Origin: an uncultured Selenomonas sp.
Lineage (GTDB): Bacteria > Bacillota > Negativicutes > Selenomonadales > Selenomonadaceae
Direction of reading: 5' to 3'
Assembly (NCBI GenBank): GCA_905373085.1
Contig: CAJPRR010000016.1
Span: 1 to 24,481 of the forward strand
Length of the DNA: 24,481 nucleotides
Shown here piece by piece: positions 13,295 to 20,648 of the stretch. A program made the translations under genes and the position numbers. The stretch's first letter is position 1. Every line of letters begins with the position of its first letter. The notes under the pieces are model-generated. The model saw only the letters and a list, made by a program, of their open reading frames with translations, did no database searches and was not told the origin of the DNA.

Positions 13295-15667
13295 CTATTC
13301 GCCGACGAAGTCCTTGGCAATCTTGACAGCGCTGACGCCATCGTTGGCATAGGCGTCAGCGCCTGCACTCGTGGCATAGTCCGCAGTCACGGCGGCGCCG
13401 CCGACGATGACCCGCGCCGCCGAGCCGGCTTCGCGCAGTTTTCGGATGACCTTGTCGATCTGTGTCATGGTCGTCGTCATCAAGGCGCTCAGGCCTACGA
13501 TGTCGGCTTCCTTTTCGAGCGCCGTGCGCACAATGGTATCGGCATCGACGTCCTTGCCGAGGTCGATGAGCTTGAAGCCGCTGTTCGAGAGAAGCGCCGA
13601 GACGATGTTCTTGCCGAGATCGTGCACATCGCCCTTGACCGTCGCCATGACGACCGTTCCCTTGTTGGCCTCCTGCTGTGCGGGCAGCATTTCCTTGATT
13701 TTCTGGAAGGCGGCGCGCATGGCTTCGGCGGATAGGAGAACTTGGGGCAGGAAGACGCGACCTGCCCCGAAGTCGATGCCGATGTCGTTCATGGCAGCTG
13801 TCAGAGCCTTCTCTGTGATCTCGTTTGAGGAATGGCCTTCGCGGATCGCTCGTTCAGTCAGCATGGCGATGCTCTCGGAAGCGCCGTCGATGACCGCTTG
13901 CTTGATGGCAGAGAGGACGTCGCCCTCGATCGGCTTCGCTGTCGCCGCTTTCTTCGGCGTCTTGAGGTTCGCTTCGTTGCGGCTGAAGTCGATGCCGCGC
14001 GGATCCTTGCCCAGGAGCGCCGCACTCGCCATGAGGGCGTCCTGCATCTTCTCGTCGTAGGGATTCATGATCGGCGCGTCGAGTCCTGCTGCAAGGCACA
14101 TGGCGAAAAAGGTGCTGTTGATCAGGGGGCGGTTCGGCAGACCGAAGGAAATGTTGGAAAGCCCCATCGTTGCCGGATAGCCGAAGCGCTTGCGGTAGAG
14201 CTGCAAGGTGTTCAATACTTCGTGGCAGGCGTTCTGGTCTGCAGATATGGTCATGACGAGGGCGTCGAGCAAGAAGTCTCCGTCTTCGAGACCGTTCTTC
14301 TTTGCCTCTCTGATGATACCATTGACGACCTCAATGCGATCTTCTGCTGTCTTTGGTACGCCGTCCTCCGTGATGGGCAGGCAGAGGATCGCCGCGCCGT
14401 ACTTCTTTGCCAGAGGAAGGAATTCCTCGATGCGCTCCTTCTCGGCACTGACGGAATTGATGAGGGCGCGTCCCGGATATGCTCTGAGTCCGGCTTCAAG
14501 AGTTTTGGTATCACTGGTATCAATCGCAAGAGGAGCGTCGGTAATTTGTGCTACCTCGCGAATGGCATCGTGCATTGCCTTGGCTTGGTCGATGCCGCCG
14601 ACGCCCATGTTGACATCGAGGAGATGTGCGCCCGCACGAACCTGATCGATGGCTTCGCGCTTGACGGAGAAGAGGGAACCATTCTTGATTTCTTCGGCGA
14701 GCTTCTTGCGGCCCGTCGGATTGATGCGTTCGCCGATCAATGTGGTCGGCAGATCCTTGTCGATGATGACAGTCTTGCTGCGGCTTGTGAGACGCAGACG
14801 ATTGTCGCGGGACTTGCGCTCGGCCGGCGGCAAGTCCTTGACGGCAGCAGCAAGCGCTCGGATATGTGCGGGCGTCGTGCCGCAGCAGCCGCCGAGATAT
14901 GTCGCTCCGGCAGCGACGAGCTTCGTGCCCCACGAGGCGAATTCCTCAGGACCCATGGGGAAGATGGTTCTGCCATTTTCCAGCCGGGGCATGCCCGCGT
15001 TGGGCAGGACGCTGACGGGAACGGAACAGTTCTCTGCGAGCGCCTCGACGATGGGGACGAGTTCCTGCGGACCGAGCGAGCAGTTCACGCCAATGATGTC
15101 AGCGCCGAGCGCTTCCAAGGTGATGGCGGCCGTCTGCGGATCCGTGCCCGTGACGGAGCGTCCGTCCTCGCTGTAGGAAAGTTGGCAGATGATGGGAAGT
15201 TTCGTTGCATCCTTGGCCGCCAAGAGGCCTGCACGCATTTCCTGTATGTCGATGCATGTCTCGAAGATCAGGCAGTCTGCGCCTGCATCGGCAAGCGCTT
15301 TTGATTGTTCGTAGAAGGCACGATAGGCCTCTTCAAACTCAAGGTCGCCGAGCGGGACGATGAAGCGGCCTGTAGGGCCGAGCGAGCCGACGATCTTGGC
15401 GCGTCCCCGTGAGGCTTCACGTGCGATCTTTACGGCGGCTTCATTGAGTTCCGCTACGCGGTCTTCCAATCCGTAATGATCGAGCTTCAGGCAAGAGGCG
15501 CCGAAAGTGTTCGTCTCGATCATCGTGGCGCCGGCCTCGATATAGGCTTCGTGGATCTTTTGCACGACGTCGGGCTGTTCGAGGTTCATCAGTTCGGGGC
15601 AGCCGCCCGGCTTCAAGCCTCCTTCCTGCAGCATCGTTCCCATGGCGCCGTCAAAAATATGGATCAT
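13295..15667 (-). CDS. metH: Cobalamin-dependent methionine synthase (homocysteine, folate and B12 domains; no activation domain)
   Basis: MetH transfers the methyl group of 5-methyltetrahydrofolate to homocysteine via cobalamin. The 790-residue protein has the homocysteine domain with zinc ligands C196, C261 and C262 (GVNCSLGP, GGCCGTTP). The pterin-binding domain (about 310-560: LIGERINPTGR, DVNMGVGG) and the cobalamin cap and B12 domain with the DxHxxG motif DVHDLG at about 680-685 follow. It ends just after the B12 domain, so the about 330-residue AdoMet-binding reactivation domain of E. coli MetH is missing; the adjacent upstream gene supplies a homologue. ATG 15667 has AAGGAGAAT upstream, and an earlier in-frame ATG (15709) lacks such a site. 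A promoter lies immediately upstream. Confidence 0.96.
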   Translation of the reverse strand: MIHIFDGAMGTMLQEGGLKPGGCPELMNLEQPDVVQKIHEAYIEAGATMIETNTFGASCLKLDHYGLEDRVAELNEAAVKIAREASRGRAKIVGSLGPTGRFIVPLGDLEFEEAYRAFYEQSKALADAGADCLIFETCIDIQEMRAGLLAAKDATKLPIICQLSYSEDGRSVTGTDPQTAAITLEALGADIIGVNCSLGPQELVPIVEALAENCSVPVSVLPNAGMPRLENGRTIFPMGPEEFASWGTKLVAAGATYLGGCCGTTPAHIRALAAAVKDLPPAERKSRDNRLRLTSRSKTVIIDKDLPTTLIGERINPTGRKKLAEEIKNGSLFSVKREAIDQVRAGAHLLDVNMGVGGIDQAKAMHDAIREVAQITDAPLAIDTSDTKTLEAGLRAYPGRALINSVSAEKERIEEFLPLAKKYGAAILCLPITEDGVPKTAEDRIEVVNGIIREAKKNGLEDGDFLLDALVMTISADQNACHEVLNTLQLYRKRFGYPATMGLSNISFGLPNRPLINSTFFAMCLAAGLDAPIMNPYDEKMQDALMASAALLGKDPRGIDFSRNEANLKTPKKAATAKPIEGDVLSAIKQAVIDGASESIAMLTERAIREGHSSNEITEKALTAAMNDIGIDFGAGRVFLPQVLLSAEAMRAAFQKIKEMLPAQQEANKGTVVMATVKGDVHDLGKNIVSALLSNSGFKLIDLGKDVDADTIVRTALEKEADIVGLSALMTTTMTQIDKVIRKLREAGSAARVIVGGAAVTADYATSAGADAYANDGVSAVKIAKDFVGE

Positions 15668-15688
15668 CAAGATTCTCCTTACTTTGGC

Positions 15689-15717
15689 ATCATATAGAAA
15701 AGCAGCCAATGAGTCAA
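15689..15717 (-). promoter_or_regulatory. Promoter of metH
   Basis: On the minus strand -35 TTGACT (15717-15712) and -10 TATGAT (15694-15689) are 17 bases apart, in the 64-bp gap between the activator gene and metH. metH can therefore be transcribed separately from its activator gene. Confidence 0.75.
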
Positions 15718-15731
15718 GTTTGGTTCAGGCA

Positions 15732-16415
15732 TTATCCGGTTTCCGTTATTTTTCTTGAAGGGCAGTCGAATTTGTCGCAGGCGGCGCAGCCGTTCGGCGT
15801 ATGCATTTCCTTTTCCGTTTGCTGCGGCACGAGACCGATGACGGCGGTGATGGATTTGCGCGGCACGAGCATGGAGGCGTCGCTGAGATGGACGCCGATC
15901 TTCTCGCTTTGAGCCAGGCGAACCATTTCTGGCTGCTGGTCGAGCGGCCAATCGCCGTAGCCCGGGCTGAAACGCCAGCGCATCGTATAGCCTTCCTTCG
16001 CGACCTTCGGTTCGATGGCTTTCTCCATCGCATCGGCGACCTGCTCGACGGCTGCCGTGGCGGCGGCGTCGAGGATGACGGAATAAGCGTAGCGACCATC
16101 GGCGAAGTATTTTGTCACATGCTCTTCGATGGCGTCTCCGACGCTTGCCGACAGGATGATGACCTTCTGAGCCTTGGCGAGATGCTTGCCGATGAGCTTG
16201 CCTCTCATGGTGAAGGGCGGGTCGGCGAGCACCGTCTGCGCATCTGCATCGTAGTCGTACATCTGCCATATACCGCGCGGCTCGGCGAGGAGACGCGCTT
16301 CCAGACAGGCTTCTTCGATGAGCTTTTCATCGAAATCCTTCGCCTTGTTCAAGCCGGCATAGCGGCGCGTTTCCTTCGCGTCAATATCGAGCAGGACCGT
16401 ATTGTAAACGGGCAT
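15732..16415 (-). CDS. Stand-alone methionine synthase activation-domain protein
   Basis: This 227-residue protein resembles the MetH reactivation domain, which binds S-adenosylmethionine and remethylates cob(II)alamin formed by accidental oxidation. The strongest landmark is RFSPGYGDWPLDQQ (148-161), the counterpart of the RxxPGY AdoMet-binding segment of MetH, followed by a KSITAVIGL strand (about 187-195). The C terminus has clustered cysteines (C210, C213, C218) in a CxxCxxxxC pattern that could bind metal; full-length MetH enzymes lack this tail to my knowledge. ATG 16415 follows AGAAGGAATC; upstream in-frame ATGs run into the parS site. It is adjacent to a MetH lacking this domain, so the pair likely forms one split enzyme. 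Confidence 0.85.
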   Translation of the reverse strand: MPVYNTVLLDIDAKETRRYAGLNKAKDFDEKLIEEACLEARLLAEPRGIWQMYDYDADAQTVLADPPFTMRGKLIGKHLAKAQKVIILSASVGDAIEEHVTKYFADGRYAYSVILDAAATAAVEQVADAMEKAIEPKVAKEGYTMRWRFSPGYGDWPLDQQPEMVRLAQSEKIGVHLSDASMLVPRKSITAVIGLVPQQTEKEMHTPNGCAACDKFDCPSRKITETG

Positions 16416-16462
16416 AAGATTCCTTCTTTCTTGCGGCAGCACGGATAGATTCAGCGCCGTCC

Positions 16463-16480
16463 TATATCCTGAAAGTTTAT
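16463..16480 (-). repeat. Copy 3 of the shared leader motif, upstream of the metH activator gene
   Basis: TATATCCTGAAAGTTTAT on the plus strand is identical over 18 bases to 2191-2208 in the dnaA leader. It lies 48 bases upstream of the activator start and 18 bases from a parS site. Confidence 0.6.
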
Positions 16481-16497
16481 CGGTGATTCTTTGCAGA

Positions 16498-16513
16498 TGT
16501 TTCACGTGAAACA
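16498..16513. promoter_or_regulatory. parS site 3, upstream of parA
   Basis: A perfect TGTTTCACGTGAAACA, with palindromy extending to 20 bp, in the divergent spacer between parA and the metH activator gene, about 50 bp from the parA -10 element. ParB bound here could also affect parAB expression. Confidence 0.97.
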
Positions 16514-16560
16514 TCCATGTCATTCATAAGGACAGGATACTTTCCCCCATCAGTATATCA

Positions 16561-16569
16561 TGCTATAAT
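16561..16569 (+). promoter_or_regulatory. Extended -10 promoter of parAB
   Basis: TGC-TATAAT is a perfect extended -10; the -35 candidate TTTCCC (16541-16546) at 17 bases is poor. The predicted start near 16576 leaves a leader of only about 25 bases, which supports GTG 16601 as the parA start. A divergent TGATATACT on the minus strand in the same stretch may serve the metH activator gene. Confidence 0.7.
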
Positions 16570-16600
16570 AGGAAAAGAAATGCTTATGGAGGAAAAGAAT

Positions 16601-17362
16601 GTGGCGAAAATCATAGCGGTCGCCAATCAAAAGGGCGGCGTAGGAAAGACGACGACATCGGTAAACTTGAGCGCCGGTCTTGCCATGCTAGGCAAACGTG
16701 TACTGCTCATTGACTCTGATCCGCAGGGAAACGCAACGAGCGGCTTCGGTATCAATAAATCGGATCTGACAACAACGATCTACCAAGTACTGATTGAAAA
16801 TCTTGCCATAGAGAAGGCAGTTCTTCATACGGGCTATGAGGTTGACGTCTTGCCTGCAAATATCGAACTTGCAGGAGCGGAAATCGAGCTTGTCGCTGCC
16901 ATCTCGCGTGAGAATCGCTTGAAGCGGTCGGTCGATGCCGTGCGCGAGCAGTATGATTTCATCTTGATCGACTGCCCGCCATCTTTGGGACTGCTGACGC
17001 TCAATGCTCTGACAGCAGCGGATACCGTTCTGATGCCGATTCAATGTGAATTTTACGCCTTGGAAGGTTTGGCGCAGCTGATGAATACGATGACATTGGT
17101 ACAGAACAACTTGAATCCGGCCTTGGAAGTCGAGGGCGTCTTGCTGACAATGTTCGATGCAAGAACCAATCTTTCGGTGCAGGTTGCAGAAGAGGTGCGC
17201 ACGCATTTCGGCAGCAAGGTCTATCGTACCGTCATCCCGCGCACGGTGCGTTTGAGCGAGGCGCCGTCCTATGGACAGCCCATCGTTGCTTATGATAGGA
17301 ATTGCAAAGGCGCCGTTGTCTATATGGACTTGGCAAAGGAGGTCGCAGAGCGTGACAGCTAG
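16601..17362 (+). CDS. parA: Chromosome partitioning ATPase ParA/Soj
   Basis: ParA is a deviant-Walker ATPase that forms ATP-dependent dimers on DNA, is stimulated by ParB-parS, and in B. subtilis (Soj) also regulates DnaA. The 253-residue protein starts VAKIIAVANQKGGVGKTT with the deviant Walker A KGGVGKTT (11-18, signature lysine K11), DSDPQGN at about 41-47, ILIDCPPSLGLLTLNAL, and the late VIPRTVRLSEAPSYGQPI segment typical of chromosomal ParA. GTG 16601 has GGAGG eight bases upstream; ATG 16586 would add five residues but its leader would be very short. Its end overlaps parB by 11 bases. Confidence 0.97.
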   Translation: MAKIIAVANQKGGVGKTTTSVNLSAGLAMLGKRVLLIDSDPQGNATSGFGINKSDLTTTIYQVLIENLAIEKAVLHTGYEVDVLPANIELAGAEIELVAAISRENRLKRSVDAVREQYDFILIDCPPSLGLLTLNALTAADTVLMPIQCEFYALEGLAQLMNTMTLVQNNLNPALEVEGVLLTMFDARTNLSVQVAEEVRTHFGSKVYRTVIPRTVRLSEAPSYGQPIVAYDRNCKGAVVYMDLAKEVAERDS

Positions 17363-18461
17363 GAAGCATCAAGCGTTGGGCAAGGGGCTTGGCGCGCTCT
17401 TTCCTGCAGAATTGAAGGTGCAGGAAGCGCCAAAGGAAGATTCCCTGCAAGATTGTGATACTGATGTTGGAAAGAATGAAGGCATGGAATCCCGGCAGGA
17501 AGGTGCAGCAAAGCAAAGGGGAAAAGAGAGCAGTTTGCACAAAGTCCAGGAGGACGGAGAAGATGCTTTGATACCGAAAAAGAACGGTATCATCGTACAT
17601 CGTATTCCTTTGAGCGAGATACGCGCCAATCGGTATCAACCGCGCCATGAATTTGACGAGAGCGCATTGGAAGAGCTCAAGGAATCCATCGTGCAGCATG
17701 GCGTATTGCAGCCTGTTCTCGTGCGCCGACTCCCGGAGGGACAAGGATACGAGCTTGTTGCGGGAGAGCGGCGCTTTCGTGCGGCGAAACTGGCGGGACT
17801 CGAAACAGTTCCCGCGCTCGTGCGCCCCTTGAATGATGCCGCGAGCACGGAGATCGCCTTGATCGAAAATCTGCAGCGGGAAGACCTCAATGCGATAGAA
17901 GAGGCCAATGCCTACCAGACTCTCTTGCAGAAGTTCGGGCTGACGCAGGAAGCCTTGGCGGAGCGCGTAGGACGAAGCCGCTCGCATATCACGAATATGA
18001 TGCGGCTCTTGAAGCTCGATGCACGTGTGCAGGAATATCTGTCAAACGGCAGCCTGAGCATGGGTCAGGCAAGGCCGCTCGTCGTCTTGACGGACGCCGC
18101 CTTGCAGAGGGAAGCGGCCGACATCATCATGGCGCGCGAATGTTCGGCTCGCCAAGCCGAAGAGCTTGTGAAGCGTCTGCAGAGGAGTGCGGCAGAAGCC
18201 GGGATGTCTGAAGAAGCGAAGCCTTCGACGGAGACGGCGCGGCTCTTCCTGCAGGAAGCGGAAGACAAGCTCAAGATGTTTTTCGGCACGCAGGTGCGCA
18301 TTCGGGCACAAGGCAAGAAGAACCGCATAGAGATTGATTTTTCATCCGAAGAAGACTTGAATCGCATCTTGGACTCTTTGTTGGAGAGGAAGAGTAAGCT
18401 TTTGGAGGACAAGAAGGCGGCTTTGCGCCAGTTCTCCGCAGGGGAAAGATTCACGGTATGA
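17352..18461 (+). CDS. parB: Chromosome partitioning protein ParB/Spo0J
   Basis: ParB binds parS, hydrolyses CTP and slides along DNA as a clamp, forming the partition complex and recruiting SMC. The 369-residue protein begins with the ParA-stimulating GKGLGALF (10-17), then has a charged, probably disordered linker (about 20-78), unusually long for chromosomal ParB. The CTP-binding domain follows, with GERRFRAA (138-145) and ENLQREDLNAIEEA (from about 173). A helix-turn-helix (GLTQEALAERVGRSRSHITNM) and a C-terminal dimerisation domain complete it. GTG 17352 has AAAGGAGGT upstream and overlaps the parA end by 11 bases. A parS site lies directly after the gene. An inverted pair of the TGATACC motif lies in the linker-coding part. 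Confidence 0.96.
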   Translation: MTARKHQALGKGLGALFPAELKVQEAPKEDSLQDCDTDVGKNEGMESRQEGAAKQRGKESSLHKVQEDGEDALIPKKNGIIVHRIPLSEIRANRYQPRHEFDESALEELKESIVQHGVLQPVLVRRLPEGQGYELVAGERRFRAAKLAGLETVPALVRPLNDAASTEIALIENLQREDLNAIEEANAYQTLLQKFGLTQEALAERVGRSRSHITNMMRLLKLDARVQEYLSNGSLSMGQARPLVVLTDAALQREAADIIMARECSARQAEELVKRLQRSAAEAGMSEEAKPSTETARLFLQEAEDKLKMFFGTQVRIRAQGKKNRIEIDFSSEEDLNRILDSLLERKSKLLEDKKAALRQFSAGERFTV

Positions 18462-18486
18462 TACCGATGTTTCACGTGAAACATCG
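18454..18486. promoter_or_regulatory. parS site 4, after parB, abutting a second palindrome
   Basis: TGTTTCACGTGAAACA at 18468-18483 is a perfect parS, with palindromy extending to 22 bp (18465-18486). It directly abuts another palindrome, CGGTAT-G-ATACCG (18454-18466), which contains the parB stop codon and the window-wide ATGATACC motif. Confidence 0.95.
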
Positions 18487-18576
18487 CGAATACAAGATGG
18501 CTTGCCCGTCTGATGGGGGCAGCCGGAAGCGTTGGATATTTGGATTCGACGCGCAGATAGAGGAGAAATGATTGGA

Positions 18577-19089
18577 ATGAATACGAAACAGTTGGCGGAG
18601 GTCTTGAGCAGCAATGAGGCATTCCTTGTGGTTTTCCTTTTAGTTTTGAGCATTGTGCTTTTGTTTTTGGTTATTTACCAGATTTACAGCGTATCGCGCA
18701 TGAAGAGCCGCTATCAGGAATTGATGACAGGAGTTGAAGGCGCAAACCTCGAAAATATGCTCCTTGCACATATCAAGGAAATGAAGAGGGTCTCCGAGGA
18801 AAGCCGAAAGCTCAAGGAAGAAAACAAGCGCTTGGATACGCTCCTCAAGACGGCTACGACGCGCATCGGCGTCGTGCGTTTCAGCGCCTTTGCTGATATG
18901 GGAAGTGATCTCAGCTATGCTGTTGCCATGCTCGACTCGCATAACAACGGCGTGATCTTCTCAAGCATCTTTGCTCGCGAGGACTCGCGCAGCTACGTCA
19001 AGCCCATCGAGGCGGGGCGTTCTACGTATAAACTCACGCGCGAGGAGGCGGAAGCGCTCGAAAAGGCGATGAGCGTGCGGCCGGAGTAG
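18577..19089 (+). CDS. DUF4446-type membrane-anchored protein
   Basis: The about 170-residue protein has one N-terminal transmembrane helix (about 14-36, rich in Val/Leu/Phe), a coiled-coil stretch (about 55-95, HIKEMKRVSEESRKLKEENK) and a C-terminal folded part with VGVVRF-type IGVVRFSAFADMGSDLSYAVAMLD and NNGVIFSSIFAREDSRSY. This matches the DUF4446 family often found next to parB in Firmicutes; its function is unknown. The start is uncertain: ATG 18577 lies 11 bases from AGGAG, while in-frame ATG 18568 is only two bases from it. It is placed between parB and an M23 peptidase gene, which suggests a cell-envelope or division link, but that is inference. Confidence 0.85.
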   Translation: MNTKQLAEVLSSNEAFLVVFLLVLSIVLLFLVIYQIYSVSRMKSRYQELMTGVEGANLENMLLAHIKEMKRVSEESRKLKEENKRLDTLLKTATTRIGVVRFSAFADMGSDLSYAVAMLDSHNNGVIFSSIFAREDSRSYVKPIEAGRSTYKLTREEAEALEKAMSVRPE

Positions 19090-19163
19090 TACGGCGCTTA
19101 TGATGGAGGGTTGTTCTTGTGTAGGGAGAAGATGTCTCTTCCTTGCAGTTTGGAGATGGGTTT

Positions 19164-20120
19164 TTGCATAAGGAAAATGGTTTCACCATCAAGATCGTGC
19201 CCGATATTTCTGATACCGTTCATACGATTCATCTTTCTGCGAAGATGGCGAAGATCGGTATCATCTCTGTCGTCGCTGGCTTGCTGCTTTCTTGCGTGAC
19301 ATTTTCGTATTCGCTCTATACGACATTTTTTGTCAAGAGCGATGATACCGAATTGGAAAGGATGCGCCAGATCAGCAACATGCAGCAGGAGCAGCTTCTG
19401 CAGCTTTCCAAGAAGGCGGACGGACTGCAGAGGGAATTGGATGAGTTGACGCAGATGGAAAACGATCTGCGCCGCATGTCGGGAACGGCCGCTGCACCCG
19501 ATGCGGCGGGAACGCCCGCAGACGCCGCGGATGCTGCGACAGGTGCAAAGGACGGGCAGGGCGGACCGATTGTGAAGCCTCAGCTGAAAAATGTCGATGC
19601 AGCGCTTGAAAATATCGAAAAGCGCGTGGCGGTTCGCCGCGCCAGCCTGCAGCAGCTCAAGCAGATCCTGGAGGCTCAGCAGCAGGAGTTCGCTGCTCTT
19701 CTGCCCTATGGAAATACGCCGTATGCCTTGACGGGCATCTCTGTCACGATTCCATCTATATGGCCGGCACGCGGCGAGGTCAGTTCGCCCTTCGGCCTGC
19801 GCTGGAATGGTTCGGACTTCCATCCGGGCATCGACATTGCCAACGACTTCGGCACGCCCATCGTAGCGACAGCCGACGGAGTGGTGACAGACGCCGGCTG
19901 GAACGCAGGAGGCTACGGCAATAAGGTCGACATCGATCATGGGAATGGTATCATGACGCGCTACGGCCATGCGCAGTCCATCGTCGTGCACACAGGACAG
20001 CAGGTGAGGCGCGGTCAGGTCATCGCCTATATGGGCAGCACGGGATTCTCCACGGGCCCGCATGTGCATTATGAAGTCCGCATCCATGGCGAACCTGTGA
20101 ATCCGGCGCCATATCTGTAG
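19164..20120 (+). CDS. M23 family metallopeptidase (LytM/peptidoglycan endopeptidase-like), membrane anchored
   Basis: The protein (about 318 residues) has one transmembrane segment near the N terminus (AKIGIISVVAGLLLSCVTFS), a coiled-coil region (about residues 60-100), an Ala/Gly/Asp-rich linker, a second helical stretch (about 145-180) and a C-terminal M23 domain. The zinc site is complete: HPGID (HxxxD) and GPHVHYEVR (HxH), so the domain is probably an active peptidoglycan hydrolase. The start is unsure: TTG 19164 has GGAGATGGG eight bases upstream, while TTG 19143 would add seven residues with a worse site. It follows the DUF4446-type gene by 74 bases. Architecture resembles periplasmic M23 factors with coiled coils. 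Confidence 0.9.
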   Translation: MHKENGFTIKIVPDISDTVHTIHLSAKMAKIGIISVVAGLLLSCVTFSYSLYTTFFVKSDDTELERMRQISNMQQEQLLQLSKKADGLQRELDELTQMENDLRRMSGTAAAPDAAGTPADAADAATGAKDGQGGPIVKPQLKNVDAALENIEKRVAVRRASLQQLKQILEAQQQEFAALLPYGNTPYALTGISVTIPSIWPARGEVSSPFGLRWNGSDFHPGIDIANDFGTPIVATADGVVTDAGWNAGGYGNKVDIDHGNGIMTRYGHAQSIVVHTGQQVRRGQVIAYMGSTGFSTGPHVHYEVRIHGEPVNPAPYL

Positions 20121-20160
20121 AGGAGAGCGCAAAGAAAATATAGCCGAAGAAGATGAGATA

Positions 20161-20169
20161 TGCTACAAT
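20161..20169 (+). promoter_or_regulatory. Extended -10 promoter of the superoxide reductase gene
   Basis: TGC-TACAAT lies 37 bases upstream of the start codon; no good -35 is visible at the expected spacing. Confidence 0.55.
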
Positions 20170-20205
20170 ATAAACAGGATTTTTTATCTTGAAGGAGGAG
20201 ATATC

Positions 20206-20592
20206 ATGGCGAAGAAGTTTTTTATTTGCAAGGAGACGGGAGACATCGTCGGTCTGATTCATGACGGCGGCGGCAAGCTGTCATGCGACGGCAAGGAGAT
20301 GAAGGAGCTGAAGGCGAACACGACAGATGCGGCGCAGGAGAAGCATGTGCCTGTGGCGACGTATGACAAGGCGGCACGCAAGGTCACGGTCGTCGTCGGT
20401 TCGGTCGCGCATCCGATGACGCCCGAGCATCTGATCTCGTGGATTCATCTTGAGACGAAGAAGGGTGCACAGATCTGTCATCTGACGCCCGAGGACAAGC
20501 CCGAGGCGACGTTCTGTCTCGCCGAGGGTGACGAGCCGGTGGCGGTCTACGAGTACTGCAACCTGCACGGCCTTTGGAAGGCGGATCTCTGA
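20206..20592 (+). CDS. Superoxide reductase (desulfoferrodoxin family) with degenerate N-terminal iron site
   Basis: Superoxide reductase converts superoxide to hydrogen peroxide without making oxygen, a typical anaerobe defence. The 128-residue protein keeps the whole catalytic Fe(His)4Cys site: H47 (EKHVPV), H69 and H75 (AHPMTPEH), C118 and H121 (YCNLHGLW), with E45-K46 beside the site. The N-terminal desulforedoxin-like domain that normally carries four cysteines keeps only C8 and C27; the expected CxxC is CKET and the CC pair is CD. Centre I is therefore probably absent, as in Treponema-type enzymes. GAAGGAGGAG ten bases before ATG 20206 is a strong ribosome binding site. It is a single gene bounded by a terminator. 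Confidence 0.93.
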   Translation: MAKKFFICKETGDIVGLIHDGGGKLSCDGKEMKELKANTTDAAQEKHVPVATYDKAARKVTVVVGSVAHPMTPEHLISWIHLETKKGAQICHLTPEDKPEATFCLAEGDEPVAVYEYCNLHGLWKADL

Positions 20593-20609
20593 TTTTTGAG
20601 CTGTAACGA

Positions 20610-20645
20610 AAAAGAGTCGAGTCAAAACTCGGCTCTTTTTTCCTT
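20610..20645. terminator. Bidirectional terminator between superoxide reductase and the TauE/SafE gene
   Basis: AAGAGTCGAGT pairs with ACTCGGCTCTT (one G-T pair) around a CAAA loop, flanked by A residues on the left and six T residues on the right. It lies between two convergent genes. Confidence 0.87.
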
Positions 20646-20648
20646 TGA

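Noticed and set aside
13832..15304. 490-codon open frame on the plus strand
   Set aside because: Fully antisense to metH, whose domains and motifs are complete through this stretch.
18499..18524. Hairpin GGCTTGCCC...GGGCAGCC after parB as a terminator
   Set aside because: The stem has a bulge and no T run follows, so termination is not supported; the DUF4446-type gene may be cotranscribed with parAB.
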